From DATLFQ01 sp035540915 (GTDB taxonomy: Bacteria; Actinomycetota; Acidimicrobiia; Acidimicrobiales; GCA-2861595): DNA of 6,938 bases. The notes under the pieces were generated by a model that was not told the origin of the DNA, did no database searches, and worked only from the letters and a program-made list of their open reading frames with translations. This document shows positions 1 to 5,456 of the stretch, piece after piece. The stretch covers positions 1 through 6,938 of the forward strand of contig DATLFQ010000105.1 in assembly GCA_035540915.1 (NCBI GenBank), read 5' to 3'. A program made the position numbers and the translations under genes. The stretch's first letter is position 1; each line of letters opens with the position of its first letter.

Positions 1-1
1 T

Positions 2-655
2 GAGCTGGGACTGCGCAACGACGTCTACCGGCGGCCGCTGGCCACCGCTCTCGACCGCCTCGGCCTGGCCGAGGGATGGCGCTGCGCCGACGTGGGCGCC
101 GGCGGCGGGGACGTGAGTGTCGCCCTCGCCGAGGTGGTGGGGCGCGACGGGCGGGTCTACGCGGTCGACAGCGACCCGGCGGCGCGCGACGTCGCCGCCG
201 GTGCGGCGGCGGCCGCGGCCGCCGCCCAGGTCGTCGCCGTCACCCAGGCGGCAGAGGACCTGCGACTGCCCGAGCCGGTGGACCTCGCCTTCTGCCGCTT
301 CCTGCTGCTGCACGTCCACGACCCGGCGGCCGTGCTGCGCCGCATGGCCGGCGCGGCTTGCCCGGGAGGGTGGGTCGTCGCCCAGGAGCCGATCACCTCG
401 GCCGGACGGATCGCCGGGCTGCCGCTGTCCATGCCCGGCGCCCGCCATCCCGACGTGGGCGCCCTGCTGCCGGCCCTGGCCCGGGACTGCGGGCTCGAGG
501 TGGTCGACGCCTGGGCGGAGGCGCCCGCCGGTGCCGGGCCGGGACCGGTGGCGCAGTACCTGGCCGCTCTCACCGGCGTCGACCCGGGCGACGACCCGGT
601 GGTGCTGCCTCCCCTGGTGACCGTGGTCGCCCGCCGCCCGGGGCCGGCGAAGTGA
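2..655 (+). CDS. Class I SAM-dependent methyltransferase, 5'-truncated by window edge
   Basis: The reading frame is open from the first bases of the window, so the true start lies to the left; 217 codons are visible before TGA at 653-655. Numbering visible residues from base 2, the SAM-binding motif I is ADVGAGGGD at about 29-37 on the first Rossmann strand. It is followed by the acidic post-I motif VYAVDSDP (52-59, with Asp56 expected to hold the ribose hydroxyls). Further on, AEDLRLPEPVDLAFCRFLLL resembles motifs II and III of UbiE/type-11 methyltransferases. An alanine-rich stretch from GCC/GCG-rich DNA lies at about 189-228. The family transfers a methyl group from SAM to a small molecule or other acceptor in the cytoplasm; the acceptor cannot be read here. 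The pre-motif segment (NDVYRRPLATALDRLGLAEG) is typical of this family, so probably only a short N-terminal part is missing. Family assignment is secure; substrate is unknown. Confidence 0.93.
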   Translation, partial: ELGLRNDVYRRPLATALDRLGLAEGWRCADVGAGGGDVSVALAEVVGRDGRVYAVDSDPAARDVAAGAAAAAAAAQVVAVTQAAEDLRLPEPVDLAFCRFLLLHVHDPAAVLRRMAGAACPGGWVVAQEPITSAGRIAGLPLSMPGARHPDVGALLPALARDCGLEVVDAWAEAPAGAGPGPVAQYLAALTGVDPGDDPVVLPPLVTVVARRPGPAK

Positions 656-675
656 CCACTTCGGCGCGTCGTGCG

Positions 676-697
676 GCAGAATGACGCCAGCTTCTGC
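676..697. repeat. Small inverted repeat between methyltransferase and zinc-ribbon gene
   Basis: GCAGAA (676-681) and TTCTGC (692-697) are perfect inverted arms around a 10-nt spacer, 21 nt after the methyltransferase stop. It could be a weak terminator stem for the upstream gene. It could also be an operator, because a possible -10-like CAGAAT lies at 677-682 ahead of the 731 start. Six-bp arms are short enough to be chance. Confidence 0.25.
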
Positions 698-716
698 GCC
701 AGCCGTGTCGGACGAC

Positions 717-724
717 GGAGGGAA
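717..724 (+). promoter_or_regulatory. Strong Shine-Dalgarno of the zinc-ribbon gene
   Basis: GGAGGGAA ends 6 nt before ATG 731. It decides the start at 731 over an in-frame upstream GTG at 671, which would add 20 residues without a comparable RBS. It is the only clear SD in the window; most other starts look leaderless or nearly so. Confidence 0.7.
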
Positions 725-730
725 CGGTTC

Positions 731-958
731 ATGGGGGACACGCCACCGGACTACATGAGCGGGGCCTCGTGCGCCATGTGCGGCAGTGGGGTCCACTACG
801 TGGAGGGCCGCGTCGGCTGCAACGCCTGCAGCCTGCCCACCGACTGCTGCCTGTGCCCCCCCCAGCTGACCGCGCCCGTGGCGCCGCTGGAGCTGAACGC
901 CGGCACCAGCAACGACGAGGCGCCCCCCCGCCGAGCCGGCCGCACGCGAGCCAGGTAG
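731..958 (+). CDS. Small cysteine-rich zinc-ribbon-like protein (75 aa)
   Basis: The start is ATG 731, placed by a GGAGGGAA Shine-Dalgarno 6 nt upstream. The product has seven cysteines in its first 42 residues: C14-x2-C17 and C30-x2-C33, the spacing of a zinc ribbon with a 12-residue knuckle-to-knuckle loop, then C39-C40-x-C42 directly after. The first four probably bind one Zn; the C39/C40/C42 cluster could extend the site or bind a second metal. Residues 45-75 are Pro/Ala/Arg-rich, probably disordered, and end in a basic tail (RRAGRTRAR). There is no signal peptide or membrane segment. The next gene starts 4 bp after the stop, so the two are almost certainly co-transcribed and perhaps act together. 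Runs of eight C (856-863) and seven C (923-929) lie in the tail region, so its frame is sensitive to an indel. I do not recognise a named family; a nucleic-acid or protein-binding adaptor role is inference only. Confidence 0.75.
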   Translation: MGDTPPDYMSGASCAMCGSGVHYVEGRVGCNACSLPTDCCLCPPQLTAPVAPLELNAGTSNDEAPPRRAGRTRAR

Positions 959-962
959 CGCC

Positions 963-1322
963 GTGCGGACGGGGGTGGAGACGGGCCGGTCGCCGGCGCC
1001 GATCGTGGAGTTCGCACGCCAGCTCGGCGTGGGGGTCGGCACCGTGCGGGCCGACCTGGCCGAGGAGCTGCGGGAGCTGCGCCGGCGGGTACCGGGCTAC
1101 GAACGGTGGACGTCCTCGCGCCCGGTCAAGCCGGGTGAGTGGTCGGCCGACCTGTACGCCTACGACGAGGCACTGGTCGTCACGGCCAACATGGTCGGGG
1201 TGCCGATCGCCCCCGACCCGCAGTTCTGGGACCGCCAGCGCCGCCTCACCGATCCCGAGCGCCGGCTCCTGGAGGTGGGTCTGGCGGCCAGGGGAGTGGA
1301 CCTGGGGCCCGATCGATGGTGA
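963..1322 (+). CDS. Hypothetical protein with N-terminal helix-turn-helix-like segment (119 aa)
   Basis: It starts at GTG 963, 4 bp after the stop of the zinc-ribbon gene; with only a weak AGG-type RBS inside that gene's end, translation is probably coupled. Codon third positions are strongly G/C throughout, as in the sure genes. Residues 13-35 (PIVEFARQLGVGVGTVRADL onward) have the pattern of a helix-turn-helix: helix, a Gly-containing turn, and a recognition helix resembling the 'T-[VI]-R-x-D-L' of DeoR-type regulators. A Glu/Arg-rich helix follows. The rest (48-119) contains PGEWSADLYAYDEALVVTANM and ends in a C-terminal helix starting LTDPERRLLEVGL; I do not recognise that domain. The 3' 77 bp overlap the end of the convergent glycosyltransferase. 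It may be a DNA-binding partner of the upstream zinc-ribbon protein; this is inference, as a lone HTH pattern in a short protein can be coincidental. Confidence 0.78.
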   Translation: MRTGVETGRSPAPIVEFARQLGVGVGTVRADLAEELRELRRRVPGYERWTSSRPVKPGEWSADLYAYDEALVVTANMVGVPIAPDPQFWDRQRRLTDPERRLLEVGLAARGVDLGPDRW

Positions 1323-2001
1323 GGTCCCGCAGGTAGTACCAGTAGGTGCGCCACCGGCACACGCCCCAAAGGGCCATCAGCTCCCGGAACATCCGCCAGG
1401 TGCGCCGAGCGCCGACGCGCCGCCCGAACTTCTCGCGCTTGGTGCGGTGCGTGACGCCGTCCATGATGCGGGCGCAGGTCGCCATCCTGGCCTCGGTCAC
1501 CACCTCGTTGAGCATGATCTCGATCAGGTAGCCCTGGCGCTTGGCGGGAGGCACCGCCTCGAAGACCCAACGCGGCACCAGGCGCTCGCCGGTGGTGGGC
1601 GGGAAGCGCAGCACGAGCCAGTTCCACCGGCCGTAGTCGAACAGCCCGAGGGACATGGTGGCCCGGCCGTCGAGGTAGGGCCGGCAGATGGCGTCGAAGT
1701 GCGCGCTCGTCACGCCGAGCAGGTCGGCGTCGGCGAACAGGACGGCGTCGGCGTCGCTGGCGGCGACGCCCGCCTGCATGGCCAGCGCCTTGGACCCGCC
1801 GTCGCCGGCCGCCCTGGCCACCACCTTGGCGCCGGCTGCGGCGGCGGCTTCCGCGGTGCCGTCGGTCGAGCCGTCGTCCACGACGATCACCTCGCGGACG
1901 AAGCGGCAGCCGCGCAGCGCGGCCACGACGGAGGCCACGGTGGGCGCCTCGTCCCGGGCCGGCACGACGGCGTCGACGACCGATTCGTGGCGCAGCCTCA
2001 C
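1246..2001 (-). CDS. Family 2 (GT-A fold) glycosyltransferase
   Basis: The 251-aa product transfers a sugar from a nucleotide-sugar to an unknown acceptor, on the cytoplasmic side. The N-terminus is the first GT-A strand, VVDAVVPARDEAPTV (8-22). It is followed by EVIVVDDGSTDGT (37-49, with Asp42/Asp43 for the nucleotide), GGSKALAMQAG (68-78) and the metal-binding DxD as FADADLLG (Asp91, Asp93). The later TGERLVPRWVFEAVPP and GYLIEIMLNEV segments match the acceptor-side region of GT2/GT81-like enzymes of the glucosyl-3-phosphoglycerate synthase type. No transmembrane helices are visible, but the C-terminal third is rich in Trp, Tyr and Arg (CRWRTYWYYLRDL), suggesting membrane association. The start is GTG 2001, because it immediately precedes the first core strand; an open frame to ATG 2211 exists but would encode an Arg/Gly-rich extension antisense to the neighbour. 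The Pro-rich tail of about 25 residues is encoded antisense to the 963-1322 gene. Substrate is not predictable. Confidence 0.9.
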   Translation of the reverse strand: MRLRHESVVDAVVPARDEAPTVASVVAALRGCRFVREVIVVDDGSTDGTAEAAAAAGAKVVARAAGDGGSKALAMQAGVAASDADAVLFADADLLGVTSAHFDAICRPYLDGRATMSLGLFDYGRWNWLVLRFPPTTGERLVPRWVFEAVPPAKRQGYLIEIMLNEVVTEARMATCARIMDGVTHRTKREKFGRRVGARRTWRMFRELMALWGVCRWRTYWYYLRDLTIDRAPGPLPWPPDPPPGAGARDR

Positions 2002-2057
2002 CGGGGGTCGGCCGGCTCGGCGTGATCCACGGCGACCTCGACCCGGCCTGCGCCCAC
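1998..2057 (-). CDS. Possible leaderless 19-aa leader ORF ahead of the glycosyltransferase
   Basis: GTG at 2057 opens a 19-codon frame (VGAGRVEVAVDHAEPADPR) ending in TGA 2000-1998, which overlaps the glycosyltransferase GTG (2001-1999) as GTGA. This is the classic geometry of translational coupling. A TAGCTT box (2071-2066) ends 8 nt before GTG 2057, the placement expected for a leaderless transcript. Seventeen of 19 codons end in G or C. The glycosyltransferase start itself has no Shine-Dalgarno, so delivery of ribosomes by this leader would explain how it is translated. Against it: the frame stays open upstream of GTG 2057, and short GC-rich frames arise easily. No function is suggested for the peptide itself. 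Confidence 0.3.
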   Translation of the reverse strand: MGAGRVEVAVDHAEPADPR

Positions 2058-2065
2058 GGCGGGCG

Positions 2066-2071
2066 AAGCTA
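2066..2071 (-). promoter_or_regulatory. Candidate -10 box for the glycosyltransferase
   Basis: On the minus strand this reads TAGCTT, matching the actinobacterial TAnnnT -10 pattern. Transcription would begin near 2059-2057, about 57 nt before GTG 2001 and almost on the leader GTG at 2057. No good TTGACA-like -35 is visible at 17 nt spacing. Confidence 0.4.
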
Positions 2072-2093
2072 CCGTCAGGACGACCCCGTCCGG

Positions 2094-2099
2094 TACCTT
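2094..2099 (+). promoter_or_regulatory. Candidate -10 box, leaderless transcript of the 2108 gene
   Basis: TACCTT ends 8 nt before ATG 2108, so transcription starting 7-9 nt downstream would begin on or next to the start codon. The start has no Shine-Dalgarno, which agrees with leaderless translation. No convincing -35 is visible. Confidence 0.45.
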
Positions 2100-2107
2100 C
2101 TCGGGCG

Positions 2108-2596
2108 ATGCCCACCACGCCGCCGCCGGACCTGGTCCTCACACCGGTCAACGGCGCCGGCAGGACGGTCTCGGAGTGGACCACGACCTTCCACCTCGTG
2201 TTCGTGGCCATCGACCCCTACGCCCGCCAGAGCCGGTGGCTCCTGCCGACCGCGGCGAGGGTGCTGCTGACCTTCCAGGAGGCGGACTGCCGCATCGCCT
2301 GGCTGGCCACCGCCGACGCCGACAAGTCCCGTTCCTTCCTCGGGCGCTGGGCCGACGAGATCCTGACCTTCGTCGACCCCGAGCGGGCCTCCGTCGCCGG
2401 TTTCGGCCTCGAACGCCTGCCGGCCATCGTCCACGTCGCGAACGACGGGTCGCTGGTGGACGCGGCGGAGGGATGGGACCCGGCCCGGTGGCGGGAGGTC
2501 ACCAAGCGGCTGGCCAAGATGATGGCCTGGCTGCCGCCGACCGTGCCGCTTGCCGGCGACCCGGCACCCTTCGAAGGCGCGCTGGCCCGCCGCTGA
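2108..2596 (+). CDS. Thioredoxin-fold-like protein without CXXC (162 aa)
   Basis: ATG 2108 is preferred because a TACCTT box sits at the leaderless distance and the in-frame upstream stretch is antisense to the glycosyltransferase promoter. The middle and C-terminal parts follow a thioredoxin/peroxiredoxin-like order: a strand after the first helix (DCRIAWLATADAD, 60-72), a helix (74-84), EILTFVDPERASVAGFGLERLP (84-105), a proline in the cis-Pro position (Pro105) leading into strand AIVHVANDG (106-114), and a final helix after EGWDPARWREV (121-131). The N-terminal segment TFHLVFVAIDPYARQSRWLL (27-46) is the likely first strand, but where CXXC would lie there is no cysteine; the only cysteine is Cys61, away from the active-site position. 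It therefore is unlikely to be a classical disulfide reductase; a binding or structural role is possible. No signal peptide. It is transcribed alone and ends at a strong terminator. That it is a gene is likely; the fold is my reading of a pattern, and the function is unknown. Confidence 0.78.
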   Translation: MPTTPPPDLVLTPVNGAGRTVSEWTTTFHLVFVAIDPYARQSRWLLPTAARVLLTFQEADCRIAWLATADADKSRSFLGRWADEILTFVDPERASVAGFGLERLPAIVHVANDGSLVDAAEGWDPARWREVTKRLAKMMAWLPPTVPLAGDPAPFEGALARR

Positions 2597-2624
2597 CCAC
2601 CCGCCGCTGACCACCCGCCGCTGA
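2586..2624 (+). repeat. 14-bp tandem repeat (2.8 copies) carrying the stop codon
   Basis: The unit CCCGCCGCTGACCA occurs at 2586-2599 and 2600-2613, and the first 11 bases recur at 2614-2624. Each copy includes a TGA; the first supplies the stop of the 2108 gene, so copy number beyond it does not alter the protein. CCACCC, formed at the unit junction (2597-2602 and 2611-2616), can pair with GGGTGG at 2626-2631, giving two alternative small stems ahead of the main terminator. Confidence 0.85.
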
Positions 2625-2640
2625 AGGGTGGCTGCGAACC

Positions 2641-2679
2641 GGTGCGCGTATCGCGCGCCCCAGCGCGCGATACGGCACC
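2641..2679. terminator. Strong GC-rich hairpin, likely bidirectional terminator
   Basis: CGTATCGCGCGC (2647-2658) and GCGCGCGATACG (2663-2674) form a perfect 12-bp stem with a CCCA loop. Beyond a single bulged G (2646) the stem continues for five pairs (2641-2645 with 2675-2679). It lies between two converging genes, 45 nt after the 2108-2596 stop and 15 nt from the fumC stop. There is no U-tract on either side, which is common for actinobacterial terminators. Confidence 0.8.
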
Positions 2680-2693
2680 AAGTTCACATGGTG

Positions 2694-4076
2694 TCAGCGG
2701 GGGACGCCGCCTCGGGTGAGGGCGAGCAGGTCCAGGGCGCGGTGCAGCTCGTCGGCGCCGAGCCAGCCCCGCTCCAAGATGAGGTCCCGGATGGAGCGGC
2801 CCGAGGCCAGTGCCTCCTTGACCACCTCGGCGGCCCGGTCGTAGCCGAGCGCCGGCGCCAGCGCGGTGGCGACCGACGGGGTGGCCTCGGCATACGCCCG
2901 GCAGCGCTCGGCGTCGGCCTCGATCCCGGCCACGCAGCGGTCGGCCAGGAGGCGAGCGGCGGCGGCCAGCAGGTTTATCGACTCCAGCAGGTTGCGGGCC
3001 AGCACCGGCATCATCACGTTCAGCTCCAGCGTGCCGGCTGCGCCGGCGAAGGCGACCGTGGCGTCGTTCCCCATGACCTGGGCCACCACCTGGCACACCG
3101 CCTCGGGGACCACCGGGTTCACCTTGCCCGGCATCATCGACGACCCCGGTTGGAGATCGGGCAGGCGGATCTCGGCCAGCCCCGTCCGCGGACCGCTGGC
3201 CAGCAGCCGCAGGTCGTTGGCCATCTTGTACAGCGAGACGGCCACCGTCCGCAGCACGCCGCTCGCCTCCACCAGCGCGTCGCGACCGCCCTGGGCCTCG
3301 AAGTGGTCGACCGCCTCCACCAGCGGCAAGCCGTCGAGGGTCGCCAGCCGGGCGATGACGCCGGCGGCGAACCCCTCGGGGGCATTCAGCCCGGTGCCCA
3401 CCGCAGTCCCTCCCAGGGGCAGCTCGGCCACCCTGGGCAGCACCGCCGCCACCCGCTCCACCCCGAGCTCCACGGCCCGGGCCCAGCCCCCGAACTCCTG
3501 GCCCAGCGTCACCGGGGTGGCGTCCATGAGGTGGGTGCGGCCGGCCTTCACCACCTGCGCGAACCGGCCCTGGCCGTCCCGGAGTGCAGCGGCCAGGCGC
3601 TCCAGCGCCGGGACCAGGCGGCCGGCCAGCCCCCGGGCGGCGGCCAGGTGGATGGCCGACGGGAACACGTCGTTCGACGACTGGGACGCGTTCACGTGGT
3701 CGTTGGGGTGGACCGCGACGCCCAGGCGCTCGGCCGCCAGCGACGCCACCACCTCGTTGGCGTTCATGTTGGACGAGGTGCCCGAGCCGGTCTGGAACAC
3801 GTCGACGGGGAACTGGTCGTCCCAGTGGCCCTCGGCAACCTCCCGGGCGGCGGCCGCGATCGCCTCGGCCCGGGCCGGCTCCAGCACGCCGAGCCGGCCG
3901 TTCTCCAGGGCGGCGGCCCACTTGACGGCGCCGAGCGCGGCGATCACCGACGGCGGGAGGCGCAGGCCCGAGACCGGGAAGTTGTGGACCGCCCGCTGGG
4001 TCTGCGCGCCCCAACGGGCGCCGGCCGGCACGGGCACCTCCCCCATGGCGTCACGCTCGACGCGGTAGTCGGCCAC
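2694..4076 (-). CDS. fumC: Class II fumarate hydratase (fumarase C)
   Basis: The enzyme catalyses reversible hydration of fumarate to L-malate in the TCA cycle as a cytosolic, iron-independent homotetramer. The product from GTG 4076 is 460 aa, the usual length. From the N-terminus: the opening RVERDAMGEVPVP and WGAQTQRAV typical of FumC; TGSGTSSNMN (96-105); HPNDHVNASQSSND (123-136), which forms substrate contacts; GRTHLMDATP (179-188) with the catalytic-dyad His182; GGTAVGTGLN (222-231); and the superfamily signature GSSMMPGKVNP (311-321) on the mobile loop with catalytic Ser312/313, Lys318 and Asn320. The Gly in MPGKVNP, HPNDHVN and the GTGLN context favour fumarase over aspartase or argininosuccinate lyase. 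GTG 4076 is chosen because VADYRVERD begins where the family begins and TACGGT lies at a leaderless distance; an open frame to 4130 would add 18 unconserved residues. The gene stands alone, divergent from the NlpC/P60 gene. Confidence 0.98.
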   Translation of the reverse strand: MADYRVERDAMGEVPVPAGARWGAQTQRAVHNFPVSGLRLPPSVIAALGAVKWAAALENGRLGVLEPARAEAIAAAAREVAEGHWDDQFPVDVFQTGSGTSSNMNANEVVASLAAERLGVAVHPNDHVNASQSSNDVFPSAIHLAAARGLAGRLVPALERLAAALRDGQGRFAQVVKAGRTHLMDATPVTLGQEFGGWARAVELGVERVAAVLPRVAELPLGGTAVGTGLNAPEGFAAGVIARLATLDGLPLVEAVDHFEAQGGRDALVEASGVLRTVAVSLYKMANDLRLLASGPRTGLAEIRLPDLQPGSSMMPGKVNPVVPEAVCQVVAQVMGNDATVAFAGAAGTLELNVMMPVLARNLLESINLLAAAARLLADRCVAGIEADAERCRAYAEATPSVATALAPALGYDRAAEVVKEALASGRSIRDLILERGWLGADELHRALDLLALTRGGVPR

Positions 4077-4083
4077 CGCCGGG

Positions 4084-4089
4084 ACCGTA
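4084..4089 (-). promoter_or_regulatory. Candidate -10 box, leaderless fumC transcript
   Basis: On the minus strand the sequence is TACGGT, ending 7 nt before GTG 4076, where a leaderless mRNA would start. The start has no Shine-Dalgarno. No clear -35 is visible. Confidence 0.45.
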
Positions 4090-4143
4090 GTGCAGGGCGG
4101 TCGCCGCGCCGACTGATCGCAAGAGCCCACGCCCAGCTGCGGT

Positions 4144-4149
4144 TAGCCT
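4144..4149 (+). promoter_or_regulatory. Candidate -10 box for the NlpC/P60 gene
   Basis: TAGCCT ends 11 nt before GTG 4161, which predicts a leader of about 4-5 nt, too short for a Shine-Dalgarno; none is present. The fumC and NlpC/P60 -10 boxes face away from each other, 54 bp apart. Confidence 0.4.
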
Positions 4150-4160
4150 CGTGGCCCAGC

Positions 4161-5447
4161 GTGCCGGACGACCGAACCTTCCCCCGCCAGCAGCGCCCGG
4201 GCGCCGCGCTGGCAACCGCGCTGGTGGTGCTGGCGGCTCTGGCCGGACCGGTCGGGGCGGCGCCTTCGGGACAACCGGCCGGAGACCCTGCCATCGAGGC
4301 CAAGCGGGCCGAGGCCGCCCGGATCGCGAAGGCGCTGGCCCGCCAGGGCGAGGCGGTCAGCATCCTGGCCGAGGAGCTGAACCTGGCCCGCATCGACGCC
4401 GGGCAACGGGCGGCCGCGGTGGCGGCCGCCGCCGAGGACCTGCGACGCACCGAGGAGGAGACGGCGCGGGTGCGCGCCGTCCTGAAGGGTCGCCTGGTGG
4501 ACGCCTACGCGAGCGGCGGCGGGCCGCCGCCCGGTGCGCTGTCCGTGCTGACCGGTGGGCCGGTCGAGGAGATGGCGGTTCGGCGGGCCTACGTGAACGC
4601 CGTGGCCGGCCGCGAGCGGGCCGACGTCGACGAGTTGCGCGCGGCCACCGACGCCCTCGAGGCCCGCCGCCGTGAGATGGAGGCCGCGGAGGCGGCGGCC
4701 GGCGAGGTCCTGGCGCGGGTGGAGGACCGCCGCCGCGCCGCCGAGCAGGCGGCCTCCGAACAGCGGGCGACGCTGGCCGAGGTGAACGGCGAGCTGGCCG
4801 AGCTGGTGCAGGCGGAGCGGGCCCGGCGGGTCGAGGAGGAGGCCCGGCGGGCGCAGGCGGAGCAGGAGGCCCGCCGGGCCCGCGAGCGGGCGGCCGCCCA
4901 GGCCCGCGTCGCCGCCGAGGAGGCGGCCCGGACCGCCCGCGCCGCGACCACCACGACCACCCGGGCGCCTGCCACCACCCGCGCCCCGGCCACCACCCGG
5001 GCGACGACCGCCACCACCGCCTCCACCTCGCCCGAGGCGACGCCCGGCACCACCAAGACCCCCGAACCGGCGCCGGCCGAGCCGGCCCGGCCGCCGGCCG
5101 AAGGAGCCGAGGCGGCGGTGGCGGAAGCCAAGCGGCAGCTCGGCAAGCCCTACCAGTACGGCTCGCCCGGGCCGAACTCGTTCGACTGCTCCGGCCTGAC
5201 CAGCCACGCGTGGCGGGCGGCCGGCAAGTCGCTCCCCCATTCCTCGCGCGTCCAGATGTCGGTCACCGCCAGGGTGCCGCTGAGCGAGATCCAGCCGGGC
5301 GACCTCGTCTTCTACGGCACGCCGGTCCACCACGTGGGCATCTACGCCGGTGGCGGCCAGATGGTGGAGGCGTCCGAGACCGGCACGCCGGTCCGCATGG
5401 CCTCGATCCACCGGCGCGACCTCGTCGGCGTCGGCCGGGTCAGGTGA
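4161..5447 (+). CDS. Secreted coiled-coil NlpC/P60 peptidoglycan endopeptidase, RipA-like
   Basis: The 428-aa product should be exported and cleave peptide stems of peptidoglycan during wall remodelling or daughter-cell separation. GTG 4161 starts a signal peptide: basic n-region (to Arg12), hydrophobic core ALATALVVLAALAG (16-29) and an AxA-like cleavage site near VGA-A (31-34). Residues about 44-262 are an Ala/Glu/Arg-rich coiled coil, as in RipA/CwlO-type enzymes, where such a region holds the domain inactive or docks to partners. A Thr/Pro-rich linker (263-315) follows, with an imperfect TTRAPA repeat. The C-terminal NlpC/P60 domain (317-428) has catalytic Cys343 in FDCSGL, His391 in HHVGIY, and Glu403 twelve residues after the His (QMVEAS). 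A Cys-His-Glu triad matches that reported for mycobacterial RipA, rather than the Cys-His-His of E. coli Spr. The in-frame open stretch upstream of 4161 is antisense to fumC and is not part of the gene. Confidence 0.95.
   Translation: MPDDRTFPRQQRPGAALATALVVLAALAGPVGAAPSGQPAGDPAIEAKRAEAARIAKALARQGEAVSILAEELNLARIDAGQRAAAVAAAAEDLRRTEEETARVRAVLKGRLVDAYASGGGPPPGALSVLTGGPVEEMAVRRAYVNAVAGRERADVDELRAATDALEARRREMEAAEAAAGEVLARVEDRRRAAEQAASEQRATLAEVNGELAELVQAERARRVEEEARRAQAEQEARRARERAAAQARVAAEEAARTARAATTTTTRAPATTRAPATTRATTATTASTSPEATPGTTKTPEPAPAEPARPPAEGAEAAVAEAKRQLGKPYQYGSPGPNSFDCSGLTSHAWRAAGKSLPHSSRVQMSVTARVPLSEIQPGDLVFYGTPVHHVGIYAGGGQMVEASETGTPVRMASIHRRDLVGVGRVR
4953..5006 (+). repeat. Three imperfect 18-bp units encoding a Thr-rich linker
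   Basis: Units at 4953-4970, 4971-4988 and 4989-5006 encode TTTRAP, ATTRAP and ATTRAT within the linker between coiled coil and NlpC/P60 domain. They share the core GCCACCACCCG with third-base changes. Such tracts often vary in copy number between strains and set the reach of the catalytic domain; Thr/Pro runs in secreted actinobacterial proteins can also be O-mannosylated. Confidence 0.75.
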
Positions 5448-5456
5448 TGACCGGTG

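Larger units (their letters stand above)
2066..2099. repeat. Imperfect palindrome joining two divergent -10 boxes
   Basis: The outer arms are AAGCTACCG (2066-2074) and CGGTACCTT (2091-2099), complementary at 8 of 9 positions across a 16-nt centre. A second, perfect inverted repeat GGACG-ACCC-CGTCC lies at 2078-2091, off-centre inside it. Each outer arm contains one outward-facing -10 box (TAGCTT leftward, TACCTT rightward), so a protein or sigma factor bound here would meet similar sequence in both directions. It is a candidate operator or symmetric divergent promoter for the glycosyltransferase and the 2108 gene. Confidence 0.4.

Noticed and set aside
157..741. 194-codon minus-strand frame over the methyltransferase
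   Set aside because: It is antisense to an unmistakable SAM methyltransferase and has no recognisable domain.
769..2025. 418-codon plus-strand frame across three genes
   Set aside because: It covers the zinc-ribbon and HTH genes in another frame and then runs antisense to the glycosyltransferase; composition is typical of a shadow frame.
1998..2110. Frameshift joining the protein-like frame upstream to the glycosyltransferase
   Set aside because: The upstream frame has no GT-like content and the glycosyltransferase is complete from GTG 2001; overlapping leader ORF or chance explain it better.
2002..2211. Upstream ATG 2211 as start of the glycosyltransferase
   Set aside because: The extra 70 residues are Arg/Gly-rich, cross the divergent promoter and are antisense to the start of the 2108 gene; the GT-A fold begins right after GTG 2001.
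2218..4014. 598-codon minus-strand frame overlapping fumC
   Set aside because: It is an out-of-frame Gly/Arg/Pro-rich shadow of fumC.
2628..4160. N-terminal extension of the NlpC/P60 gene, since its frame is open back to 2628
   Set aside because: That stretch is antisense to fumC, reads as compositional noise and would bury the signal peptide; GTG 4161 fits promoter and signal peptide.
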